Positions 17,553-25,585 of a DNA stretch of 64,000 bases are shown one piece after another; positions within the stretch are counted from its first letter, which is position 1; each line of letters begins with the position of its first letter. The stretch is from positions 1 to 64,000 of the forward strand of contig BMVA01000005.1 in assembly GCA_014650475.1 (NCBI GenBank), written 5' to 3'. The position numbers and the translations under genes are program-made. The notes under the pieces were generated by a model, which was not told where the DNA came from, did not search any database, and saw only the letters and a list, made by a program, of their open reading frames with translations. Source of the DNA: Streptomyces albogriseolus (GTDB lineage: Bacteria; Actinomycetota; Actinomycetes; Streptomycetales; Streptomycetaceae).

Positions 17553-17711
17553 CGCCGCTCCTCTTTCTGCAAACCCGCCTTGGTTCTGTGCTGAGCTGCA
17601 AGGTAGCCGCTGCCTGTGACAACGACCCTGCAGGCCCGTCGTGACGAGTGGGAGCGAGCAGGCGTGGACCCGGGCCGATGACACAGCTTGCCGCCCTTTA
17701 CTCCTTCGCCC

Positions 17712-18086
17712 CTAATGCATCCACTCGCCCAGACACCCGACGTGGGGCGAGCCACGGACACGATCCGCTGGACCGTGATGCAGTTGGCCACTCGAGACGA
17801 GTTCCGTGAGCTGATCGATCCCGACCATTGCCGGGACGTGGCGACCTCAGCGGTCGCAGCCTCCACTGTGGCGCTGACCGGGCTCCGCGATGGCACGGTC
17901 GCCGAACGGCTTGCCCACGCTTGGTCGCCCGATGCTGCCGACGAGGCTTGGTATCCGGCTGTCCGGCGGGGCCGCGCCTGCCGCGCCTCACACCGGCCGG
18001 GTGGGCTCGCCCGCACCCGGACACAAGGTCTCGTTCGAGTTCTACAGTTGCGGCAACAACGCCTGGAAGCACGACGGTCACGGTAG
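17712..18086 (+). CDS. Hypothetical protein, probably a 5' gene fragment
   Basis: From ATG at 17712 the frame reads MHPLAQTPDVGRATDTIRWT ... REFRELIDPDHCRDVATSAV-like helical sequence up to about residue 85 (SPDAADEAWYPAV), after which it becomes Arg-rich and overlaps the M23 remnant in another frame. I take the first 85 residues as real coding sequence joined to unrelated DNA. I do not recognise the family. Confidence 0.35.
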   Translation, partial: LMHPLAQTPDVGRATDTIRWTVMQLATRDEFRELIDPDHCRDVATSAVAASTVALTGLRDGTVAERLAHAWSPDAADEAWYPAVRRGRACRASHRPGGLARTRTQGLVRVLQLRQQRLEARRSR

Positions 18087-18397
18087 GCACACCGGCCAGG
18101 ACTTCGCTGCCGCCACGGGAGCTCCCCTGGTCGTCGCCGTGAGCGCCGGCTCCATCACCTGGTCGAACGGCAACGGCGGAGCTACGGCCAGTGGATCGGG
18201 CTGGCCGCGGCCAACGGGCACGTCCATACCTACTGCCACCTCTCGCAGCGCCAGGTCATGGCCGGTCAGCACGTCACCGCCGGGCAGCGGCTCGGCGCCG
18301 TCGGAAGCACCGGCAACTCCAACGGGCGCACCTGCGCTTCGAGATGTCCAAGGGCCCCACCTGGTCCTACGGCAATGTCGCCAGGCCCAGCCGGTGA
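18010..18397 (+). pseudogene. M23 metallopeptidase remnant with frameshifts
   Basis: Family sequence runs in three frames: HTGQDFAAATGAPLVVAVSA then GSITWSNGNGGA, next (from about 18180) YGQWIGLAAANGHVHTYCHL then GQRLGAVGSTGNSNG, and finally (from about 18325) AHLRFEMSKGPTWSYGNVAR to a TGA at 18395-18397. HTGxDFA, HxH and HLRFE are the M23 zinc/catalytic motifs. Upstream signal peptide and domains are lost. An intact unrelated M23 gene lies at 56984-58111. Confidence 0.72.
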
Positions 18398-18549
18398 AGG
18401 AGGTGAGGAACCGGCCATGACGCACCACACCCCCCACCCGTCCCCCAAGAACCCGATGTGATCGGGCCGTAATGGTTTGTCTACCGGGAGCTGGCACACA
18501 ACGGGCCCAGGCCCTGCTGTCAGCCGGAACGGCTCGTCCAGGTCCCCTC

Positions 18550-18771
18550 TCACCGTTCGCCCGTGCGGCGAGCGGAGAAGGAGGCGAGCACGGCCAGGAG
18601 CAGACCGTCACACAATGCCCACTTATGTGGCATACGCGCGTTGGAGAGGTAGTACTCGGCAGTCGCGCGGATGGATTCGTGGCGCTGGATCGCGCCATCC
18701 CCGTCGGTGTCGAGCACGCATCGGCCGGGGGCCGGATGACAGGCGTGACGAGCGCGCCGATCACCATGCAC
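18550..18771 (-). pseudogene. EF-hand motif remnant
   Basis: One calcium-binding loop is clear: VLDTDGDGAIQRHESIRATA, with Asp at positions 1, 3 and 5, Gly at 6 and Glu at 12 of the loop, followed by EYYLSNAR. Streptomyces calerythrin-like EF-hand proteins carry several such loops; only one remains here and no start or ribosome-binding site is convincing. Confidence 0.38.
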
Positions 18772-19047
18772 CGGCCCTCATACACGGTCCGGCCGGAAAG
18801 TCTGCGTCGCCCATCCGTCGCCCCCCAAGTGTGAGTAACGGCCCCGCCTTCTGACAGGCCTGCAGACGACTGGCACCACCAGTTGCGCGGCAGCTTCTAG
18901 CTTTCGCGGCCTTTTGCGTCGTGATGAATGGCCGATACCGGGCAATCGATGAGTACCGGTTGGAGTCGAGGTCCGGTGTGAGTCGTCCGCCGACTTCACC
19001 GGCGCCTTCGTCCTGCACCGTCTCGCCCATATGATCGGAGCCGCAGC

Positions 19048-19332
19048 ATGACCGACATCACCGCTCTCCCGCTGTCCCGCGTCGCCGACGAGATCGGCCC
19101 CCGCAGGCCGGGCGCGATCTACCAGAACGTCGACGGCTGCTTCGAAGTCCTGGTGTTGGTCACCGACCCGGCCGAGGCCGCGCGGCTCCTGCACCGCGCC
19201 GGCGCCCGCTGGGCCGTCGTCGTCCGCGACACTCTGCGTCCCGACGGTCAGCCCTTCGCAGTCGGCTCGGTGTGGACGGACAGCGACTATCTGGTCCATC
19301 CCACCACCATGGCCTACGGGGCGGCAGCCTGA
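19048..19332 (+). CDS. Hypothetical small protein
   Basis: The 94-aa protein starts MTDITALPLSRVADEIGPRR and continues with YQNVDGCFEVLVLVTDPAEA then LHRAGARWAVVVRD, an alternating strand-helix pattern of a small alpha/beta fold. I do not recognise it. ATG at 19048 has GGAG nine bases upstream. It stands alone, with about 220 bases of unassigned DNA before the efflux pump gene. Codon use is typical of the region. Confidence 0.6.
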   Translation: MTDITALPLSRVADEIGPRRPGAIYQNVDGCFEVLVLVTDPAEAARLLHRAGARWAVVVRDTLRPDGQPFAVGSVWTDSDYLVHPTTMAYGAAA

Positions 19333-19554
19333 CGGCCCACGACGGTGTCAGTCCAGACGGAGGAAGCCTCGGGGCCGGCCGGTCAAAGGACCTGACCGTC
19401 GCCGAGCACTTCCCCCGCCGCCGCCTCGACAGGCCGCCTCTCGGCTGAGCGACCGGCCAGCAATGGCTCTTGACCATTCCTCTGGCTCCGACGTCGTGGT
19501 GGTCCGCAGCCTTCACAGCGACTCCACCACGTTGCCTACTGCATCTCGCAGCTG

Positions 19555-20997
19555 TCAGACACCGGCCCGCTCACCCTGCGCGCCCGAAGCTGCATCGGCT
19601 TCCCGGGCCACGAGTGCCTTGTCGCTTCGCATCACCAGCAAGGTGATCAGCCCGCCCGCGGCTGCGATCGCGGCAGCCCAGACGAACGCCGCGCTGAAGC
19701 CGTCCGTGAGCGCGGGCAGGTTGCCCAGCCGACCGGCACCCTGCGACGTGGCCACTGCGGTCAGTGCTGCGAGACCGAGCGCCGAACCCACCTGGTAGGT
19801 GGTGTTGACGATGCCGGACGCGAGGCCCGCCTGCTCCTGCGGGGCACCGGACATCGCGGCCATCATCGCCGGTATGTAGGCGAGCGACATGCCGAGCGCG
19901 GCGACCAGCGAGGCCGGCAGGACGTCCACCACAAAGGTGCCGGTGGGTTCGACCGCGGAGAGCCACAGCAGCCCGGCGGCCAGGACCAGCAGACCGCTCC
20001 CGATCAGTGGCTTGGCGCCGAACTTCGCCAGAAGCCTGGCAGTGATCGCGGTCATGAAGATCATCAGCAGGACGGTCATCGGGAGCAGAGAGGCGCCGGA
20101 GGCGAAGGCCCCGTAGCCGAGCACCTGCTGGAGGTACAGGTTCAGGAAGTACCACATGGGGATCCACGCCGCACCGAGCAAGGTCATCGCGAGGTTGGCG
20201 GAGCCCAGCCGCGGGACCCGCCAGATACCCAGCGGCATGAGCGGTTCGCGCACCGTCTTCTGGATCACGAAGAACAGCAGGAGCAGTGCGGCGGCACCAA
20301 GCAGCTGAAGCACCGTGCCGGTGGAGGCCCAGCCGGCCTCCGGCGCACGGACGATGGCGAACACGGCAAGCGCCAGGCCCGCGGTGACCGCAGCCGCGCC
20401 GAGTACGTCAACTGCGCCTCGGCGGCTGCCGACGGCGGGCAGGAGCCTGGTGGCGGCGAGGGTGGCTATGCCGATGGGGATGTAGATGATGAAGATCCAG
20501 GGCCAGCTGAGCCACTCTGTGAACACTCCGCCGAGGAACACACCGGCTGTTCCGCCGGCAGGGGCCGCTGCGCCGTAGAGAGCCATTGCCTTGCCGAGCT
20601 CCTTCGGATCGTGTGCGAAGAGCATCATCAGCAAGGTCATGGCCGCGGGTGCGATCAGCGCGCCGCCCACCCCCTGAACGGCACGGCCGACCACCTCGAT
20701 CCAGGCCGTCTGCGCTGCGGCCGCGACGATCGAGCCGGCGATCAGCACGACCCACCCTGTGTTGAAAACCTTGCGGGCGCCGAGCAGATCGGAGAGGCGG
20801 CCACCGAGGAGCAGAAGGCCACCGAACGCAATGACGTAGGCATTGAAGACCCACTGCAACTCGCCCTGCGAGAAACCGAGGTCCTTCTGCATCTCGGGGA
20901 GCGCCACCCCGATGATCGACGTGTCCATGATCACCATGAACTGAGCTGCCGCAAGCACCGCCAGCGCCCACCAGCGTCTCGCATTGTCGGTTTGCAT
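19555..20997 (-). CDS. MFS drug-efflux transporter, DHA2 (14-TMS) family
   Basis: The 480-aa protein shows the DHA2/QacA-EmrB features: TM1 with AAQFMVIMDTSIIGVALPEM, motif A GGRLSDLLGARKVF between TM2 and TM3, and motif C-like GAAAPAGGTAGVFLGGVFTE in TM5. About 14 hydrophobic segments can be counted. It would export amphiphilic drugs or toxic ions by proton antiport. ATG at 20997 is preferred to GTG at 21006 because AGGGTGG lies just before it. Two G/C-tract palindromes at 21017-21070 sit directly upstream. No regulator gene is adjacent. Confidence 0.88.
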   Translation of the reverse strand: MQTDNARRWWALAVLAAAQFMVIMDTSIIGVALPEMQKDLGFSQGELQWVFNAYVIAFGGLLLLGGRLSDLLGARKVFNTGWVVLIAGSIVAAAAQTAWIEVVGRAVQGVGGALIAPAAMTLLMMLFAHDPKELGKAMALYGAAAPAGGTAGVFLGGVFTEWLSWPWIFIIYIPIGIATLAATRLLPAVGSRRGAVDVLGAAAVTAGLALAVFAIVRAPEAGWASTGTVLQLLGAAALLLLFFVIQKTVREPLMPLGIWRVPRLGSANLAMTLLGAAWIPMWYFLNLYLQQVLGYGAFASGASLLPMTVLLMIFMTAITARLLAKFGAKPLIGSGLLVLAAGLLWLSAVEPTGTFVVDVLPASLVAALGMSLAYIPAMMAAMSGAPQEQAGLASGIVNTTYQVGSALGLAALTAVATSQGAGRLGNLPALTDGFSAAFVWAAAIAAAGGLITLLVMRSDKALVAREADAASGAQGERAGV

Positions 20998-21016
20998 GGG
21001 TTCCACCCTTCGCTAG

Positions 21017-21070
21017 ATACCCCCCAGGGGTATTTGGTCGTCGCACCGTAACATACCGGAGGGGGGTATG
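21017..21070 (-). promoter_or_regulatory. Two CsoR/RcnR-like operators upstream of the efflux gene
   Basis: Site 1 (21017-21033) is ATACCCC-N3-GGGGTAT, a perfect 7+7 palindrome with C/G tracts. Site 2 (21052-21070) is CATACC-N7-GGTATG with a G-run inside. AT-flanked C-tract/G-tract palindromes are the recognition form of CsoR/RcnR-family metal, sulfide or aldehyde sensors. Site 1 ends 20 bases before the pump's ATG, where bound repressor would block transcription. Confidence 0.6.
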
Positions 21071-21414
21071 TAAGCGGGGTGCGTGGCGCCAGGAACCGGT
21101 AGGCCACGGCTCCGCCAAAGGGATCGCATGCCCGTGTGGAGACCGTCGCCCGGTCGCTGGAGCCGGATGTGGTCGCGGGCCTGCCGAGCATGTGGCGCCC
21201 CTGTGACGCTGGTCCTGCTGCGGGACCGCGCGGGACTGCCTCACCGGACTCGTGCATGCGGGAGCAGGGTCGTCCACCAGAGCGAAGAAGGTCAGGCCTG
21301 CGTGCCGTAAAACCGGCCCCGGTTACGCGAGGTGCCCCGCACCAGGTGTCGCACAGCCGTAGGGTCGCAGGTCTGCACGGATCGACGATCCCTGACCTGT
21401 ACGGAGGAAACACG

Positions 21415-21720
21415 GTGTCGAAAGGCGTGCCCGGGCTGCCGCCGCTTCGCCCCTTGGGGGAGGAGGACCTGCCACGGCTGTTCGAGATCCAGCTCAACGA
21501 GGGGGCCCGCCAGCTCGCCGCCTTCGTCACCGAGGAGACCAAGGACCGTAAGGCGTATAAGGAGGTCGCGGTGCGACCGATCCACGCCCGGGTGGCCGAG
21601 GACAATGCCGGCTCGGTGCGGGTCCTGGAACGCAATGGGTTCGTGCGTATCGGCAGCGAGGACTCGTTCGCCGGGGGGTGTCAGGCCACCGTCACCGCGC
21701 TGGTCTACAAGCTCGGCTGA
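21415..21720 (+). pseudogene. GNAT acetyltransferase with internal deletion
   Basis: The frame starts at GTG 21415 with GGAGGA upstream and reads LRPLGEEDLPRLFEIQLNEG, the start of a GNAT domain. After TKDRKAYKEV it jumps straight to RPIHARVAEDNAGSVRVLER then NGFVRIGSEDSF, the last third of the domain. The middle, with the acetyl-CoA-binding Q/RxxGxG/A loop, is missing (roughly 70 residues). The join is in frame, so a 101-aa protein could be made but it should not bind acetyl-CoA. Confidence 0.72.
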
Positions 21721-21904
21721 CCAGGGGGGCTCCAGCGGCGAGATCTCTCTGCTCACCTACCGCCACGTCCAGCGGCTCAACCGGCTCATACAAAATAGCG
21801 AGGCCCGGAAAGGCTCCGTTTTCGAGAAGGTGCGGACTTGCTGTGAGGTGGCCGGCAAGTGGGCTGTGGAACAGGCGGTGGGTCGTCTTGTCGGTTCAGC
21901 TGTC

Positions 21905-22618
21905 TCAGTAGACGCTCAGCCCGTACGCCGACAGCCACTCGGACACCGGCTGGTAGTACGTGACGCCTCCCGAACTGCAGTTCCCGCTGCTGCCGACGAT
22001 GACGCCGAGAGCGGTGCCGCCCGAGAAGGCCGGACCGCCGGTGTCTCCGGGCTCGGAGCAGAGGTTCGACCGGAACAGTCCGTACACGGCTCCTTCCCCG
22101 TGGTTGATGGTGACGTTCAGGGCCTGGACGGTCCCGCAGCGATATCCGGTGGTTCGCCCGACGTGGCAGACCGACTGCCCGACGACGGGATACGCCGCGT
22201 TGGTGATGTCACGTGTACCGGCGCCGACGCCCAGCGAGATCTCGCCCGGGTAGGCGACCGCCGTATTGGTGTACCGGACGCTCGCATAGTCGTTGCCCGG
22301 GAAACTCACCCCCGCGGTGACGCCGACGCCCACGGTCAGGGCAGGGTCGGCATACCAGGTACGGGCGTCCTGGGCGCACCGGCCCGAAATGAGCGCGTAC
22401 AGGATGGAGCCGGAGCGGGCGTTGAAGCCGACGGTGCAGCGGGTGCCGGTGCTGTAGAGGGTGTCACCCCCGCGCACCGCGACGGCTGCCTGGTGCCCCG
22501 CCAGTCGGTCGGCATGCGCGGCCGATTCGACGGCAGTGGACCAGCCCAAGAGCAACGCCAGCACGACGACGGCTTGGAAGATGGTTCGGAGGGGTCTTTC
22601 GGAACACAGGGGAGTCAC
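21905..22618 (-). CDS. Streptogrisin-like S1 protease homologue lacking catalytic His and Ser
   Basis: The 237-aa protein has an N-terminal export segment (IFQAVVVLALLLGWSTAVES) and a full streptogrisin-type fold. The family's TAGHC becomes ISGRC (Arg80 in place of His), Asp110 remains in NDYASVRY, and GDSGG becomes GDTGG (Thr193 in place of Ser). Disulfide cysteines and the CSSGGVTYYQPVSEWLSAYG C-terminus are kept. GTG at 22618 follows AGGAGG. There is no frameshift. It should be secreted and proteolytically dead or nearly so; a binding or inhibitory role is possible. A propeptide is short or absent. Confidence 0.8.
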   Translation of the reverse strand: MTPLCSERPLRTIFQAVVVLALLLGWSTAVESAAHADRLAGHQAAVAVRGGDTLYSTGTRCTVGFNARSGSILYALISGRCAQDARTWYADPALTVGVGVTAGVSFPGNDYASVRYTNTAVAYPGEISLGVGAGTRDITNAAYPVVGQSVCHVGRTTGYRCGTVQALNVTINHGEGAVYGLFRSNLCSEPGDTGGPAFSGGTALGVIVGSSGNCSSGGVTYYQPVSEWLSAYGLSVY

Positions 22619-22849
22619 GACGGCCTCCTATGGCATGCACCTGCCATTGTGGGACTCCTCGACGCGGTTGGTCAGGCTGAAAGCCGCCAACCCCGGGGAG
22701 GGCTGGCTGATGGCAGCGGCGGGACGGCGGATCCAGAGGATCCGGATCCGCCCTGGTCGAGCAGACGGAGATGACGGTGTCTCATCTCGTTGTGCGGGGC
22801 AGTAGCGTGGCGGCGCGGCTGGGTCACGACGGAGCGTTGCACGATCACC

Positions 22850-23083
22850 GCTACGCGGCACCTCGGTGGTTCAGGCGGCGCTGCCGGCGAACTCGCCTCG
22901 GTCTTCGACCCGGCTTCGCCCTTCGGTTTCCGGTTCACCATGACGGGAGTACCGTTCGGCTCCGATGTCTCCGGTTACCTCGACGGCGCCGCCCTCGCCC
23001 TGGACTCGTACGCGGAGGACGGCACACCGGCGGACTGGGACATGCCGCTGCTGCCGGCCCAGGTGTACTGCCCGAGCGGGTGA
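22850..23083 (+). pseudogene. 3' remnant of an unrecognised gene
   Basis: From about 22865 the frame reads GGAAGELASVFDPASPFGFR then FTMTGVPFGSDVSGYLDGAA and ends PLLPAQVYCPSG at 23083. Third codon positions are strongly G/C, so this is real coding sequence. There is no plausible start, and upstream residues are not coding-like. The family is unknown to me. Apart from it, 22619-22850 shows nothing. Confidence 0.4.
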
Positions 23084-23086
23084 CGG

Positions 23087-23560
23087 TCAGAAGCCGAGGT
23101 CGCTGAGACCAGGGTGGTCGTCGGGGCGACGGCCCGGCGTCCAGAAGTACCTGCGCTCCGATGCCGCGATCGGAAGGGTGTTGATGGAGGCGTGGCGGGT
23201 GTGCATCAGTCCGTTCTCGTCGAACTCCCAGTTCTCGTTGCCGTAGGAGCGGTACCAGTGGCCGGCGTCGTCGCGGTGCTCGTAGGCGAAACGCACCGCG
23301 ATGCGGTGGGTGTCGTACGCCCACAGCTCCTTGATCAGCCGGTAGTCGAGTTCAGTGGCCCACTTGCGGGTCAGTAGGGCGACGATCGCCTCCCGCCCGG
23401 TCGCGAATTCCGAGCGGTTGCGCCAGTGCGAGTCCACCGTGTAGCCCAGCGAAACCTTCTGCGGATCACGGGAGTTCCACGCGTCCTCGGCGAGACGGAC
23501 TTTCTCCGCAGCGGTCTCCTGGGTGAACGGCGGTACCGGGGGACGGATGGCATCGGTCAT
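23087..23560 (-). CDS. DUF1348 (NTF2-like fold) protein
   Basis: The 157-aa protein contains [60 protein letters not shown] and [13 protein letters not shown], the conserved blocks of DUF1348, a SnoaL/NTF2-fold family. ATG at 23560 has GAGGAG upstream. Members are small, probably ligand-binding or enzymatic alpha+beta barrels of unknown substrate. It is divergent from a TetR gene, and paired operators lie between the two, so it is the probable target of that regulator. Confidence 0.85.
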   Translation of the reverse strand: MTDAIRPPVPPFTQETAAEKVRLAEDAWNSRDPQKVSLGYTVDSHWRNRSEFATGREAIVALLTRKWATELDYRLIKELWAYDTHRIAVRFAYEHRDDAGHWYRSYGNENWEFDENGLMHTRHASINTLPIAASERRYFWTPGRRPDDHPGLSDLGF

Positions 23561-23608
23561 CTGAGCTCCTCGCTCCGAGGCGTTGTGCACACGCTCTGCG
23601 CCACGAGG

Positions 23609-23659
23609 GAGAACGCACGTTCTCGGCTCGCCCTGTTACAGTAGAGAACGATGGTTCTC
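23609..23659. promoter_or_regulatory. Twin TetR operators between DUF1348 and TetR genes
   Basis: Two copies of GAGAAC-N4-GTTCTC occur at 23609-23624 and 23644-23659, 35 bases apart. They lie in the divergent intergenic region and are perfect 6+6 palindromes. Binding of the adjacent TetR protein to both would repress both directions. Confidence 0.72.
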
Positions 23660-23677
23660 CAGGCAAGGGGGGCGAAC

Positions 23678-24280
23678 GTGCCGGACCGCGAGGCGGCCCA
23701 GGACCAGGCACTCAAGGCGGCCGAGGAGCTCTTCTACAGCCGGGGCATCCAGGCAGTGGGAATGGACGCGGTGCGCAACGCCTCCGGACTGTCCCTCAAG
23801 CGCCTCTACCAGTTGTTCCCCTCCAAAGAGGCCCTGGTGCTGGAGTTCCTGGACAGGCGTGACCGTCGGTGGCGCCAGGCACTGGCCCACCACGTGGACG
23901 CTCGCACCACACCCGAGGACCAGGTCGTCGCGGTGTTCGAGTGGCTGCACACATGGTTCTCGGAACCGGGCTACCGCGGGTGCGCCTTCATCAACTCCTT
24001 CGGCGAACTGGGCGGCATCTCGCCCGAAGTCGCCGCTCGGGCCCGCCGCCACAAACAGGCCTTCCGCGACTATCTCGTCGCCCTTGTCACAGCCACCGGG
24101 CGACCAGCCGCGCTGGGAGACCAACTCGTGCTGCTGGCCGAGGGCGCCATCACCACGGCAGCGATCACCGGCACCTCCCAGCCGGCGACCCAGGCGCGTG
24201 ATGCCGCGCGCCTGCTCATGCTTGCGTACTCGCGGGACAACGGGGAGCGCCCCGACGTCAGTCAGCAGACCGGTGAATGA
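23678..24280 (+). CDS. TetR-family transcriptional regulator
   Basis: The protein of about 200 aa has the N-terminal TetR helix-turn-helix: ALKAAEELFYSRGIQAVGMD then AVRNASGLSLKRLYQLFPSK. The C-terminal ligand domain includes LHTWFSEPGYRGCAFINSFG, as in the YjdC/TetR_C type. GTG at 23678 is chosen because AAGGGGGG lies before it and because an earlier ATG at 23651 would fall inside the second operator. It is probably autoregulatory and controls the divergent DUF1348 gene. Confidence 0.85.
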   Translation: MPDREAAQDQALKAAEELFYSRGIQAVGMDAVRNASGLSLKRLYQLFPSKEALVLEFLDRRDRRWRQALAHHVDARTTPEDQVVAVFEWLHTWFSEPGYRGCAFINSFGELGGISPEVAARARRHKQAFRDYLVALVTATGRPAALGDQLVLLAEGAITTAAITGTSQPATQARDAARLLMLAYSRDNGERPDVSQQTGE

Positions 24281-24372
24281 GTACCCGGGGGTCCATCGCC
24301 TGAGCACACGTACTCACGACGCGCTGCCTGGCCTTGGCGAGAGTGAGGGCCTACCGAAGGCAGGAGATCGCC

Positions 24373-24714
24373 GTGCGTAAGACTCTCAGAACCAGCCGAG
24401 CCGCTCACCGTTCCCGGCGCGGTGCCCGGCGTTTCACCGCCGTCCCGGCTCTGGGCGTCGCGACGGCCCTGGTGTTGGCCGGATGCGGGCTGGAGTACCA
24501 GGAGGACATCTGCGGCGCCGGCGAGTACCCGGCCACTCACGTCGGTTCCACCGGCTCCGTGTGCGTCTCGGACGGCGAGCAGCCTCCCAGGGGTTACACG
24601 CGCTACCCCGAGGGCAAGGTGCCGCAGCAGGTCGACGACACGTGGGACGTGTACTGGCGCAGCCATGCGGTCGACGAGAACGGTGACATCGTGGACGCTC
24701 CCGAGGGCGGCTGA
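24373..24714 (+). CDS. SCO0607-type lipoprotein
   Basis: The 113-aa protein has a basic N-terminus (RKTLRTSRAAHRSRRGARR), a short hydrophobic stretch and the lipobox LVLAGC, so it is lipidated at that Cys and anchored to the outer face of the membrane. The mature part has conserved Cys residues (EDICGAGEYPATHV, GSVCVSDGEQPPRGYTRYPE) and ends ENGDIVDAPEGG. I recall this as a Streptomyces-wide lipoprotein of unknown function. GTG at 24373 follows AGGAG. An in-frame ATG at 24334 would give an overlong n-region. Confidence 0.78.
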   Translation: MRKTLRTSRAAHRSRRGARRFTAVPALGVATALVLAGCGLEYQEDICGAGEYPATHVGSTGSVCVSDGEQPPRGYTRYPEGKVPQQVDDTWDVYWRSHAVDENGDIVDAPEGG

Positions 24715-25585
24715 ATCGCCCGGCCGGTGGCGGCACCGTTCACCGAGCCGTTCAGCGCGCGGCGGCGCGAGGGAGCCCACGTGAGGGGACGTCAGGTCCT
24801 GTGTACGGCGCTCACCGACCGGAGTGATCCGAGCACGGAGATCGGCGCTGCGGTGACCCGCGGGCCGGGTCGGATCTGTGTGGGCGTCGTCGGCGACGAT
24901 CACGTACAGGTCGTGGTCGGAAGTACGGGGTCACCATGCCGGCGTGGGCCGCCCGTCGGCCTCGACCGGGTGCCGTGCCGGTATGAGGAGGGATGGTGGA
25001 AGAGAGCGGGTCCGCGTGGCGAAGCGCGGGCCTGTGACTGACTCCGACGGCAAGGAGCGTTCCTTCCGGTGGCCGCACAGCCCGCACGCCCTGAAGGCAG
25101 CGGTCCGGGGACCGCCTGGCTCATGGCTGTCTCGCCGTTCAAGCCTTCTCTCGTCACATCGGTCGGCCGCGTGGGCCGCCGCGTCGGTGACGCGGACGGT
25201 GCTGACGGAGATCATCGAGGGTGCCCAAAGAGCGGCGGCGGTGGCCCGGAAGAAGCTGATTGCCGGGGACCTCCTCCCGGCGATCGACCGGAACATCGAG
25301 CTCGAGGTGGGGCACAAGTGGTACGACCACGGTCCGACGTTCAAATGCCTGACCGGTGTCCTGTACGACGCCGAGGGTGTCATCGTGCCTTCTCGTGGGC
25401 GAAGCAGGTCGCGCAAACCGAGTGCTGTGGCCGGCGCCCACGGGTTTCGAGGCGGGGGTCAGGAAGCTGCTGTGGAGCCAGGGGGTGACGGCCGTGCCGG
25501 CAATGGTCCGCGACCTGGACGGCATCGCGAGTGTGTTCCTGACGGCCGGGCTGCTTCGGGCGACCACGTACGCCATGGGGTCCGC
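24715..25585. other. Gap with two coding-like fragments, otherwise empty
   Basis: On the plus strand about 25200-25390 reads EIIEGAQRAAAVARKKLIAG then NIELEVGHKWYDHGPTFKCL and TGVLYDAEGVIV, and about 25440-25590, in a different frame, reads GFEAGVRKLLWSQGVTAVPA then MVRDLDGIASVFLTAGLLRA and TTYAMGSAY. Both have coding-type third positions but no start, no shared frame and no family I recognise. They look like remains of one or two decayed genes running into the 3' end of the NTPase gene. I see nothing in 24715-25190. Confidence 0.4.
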
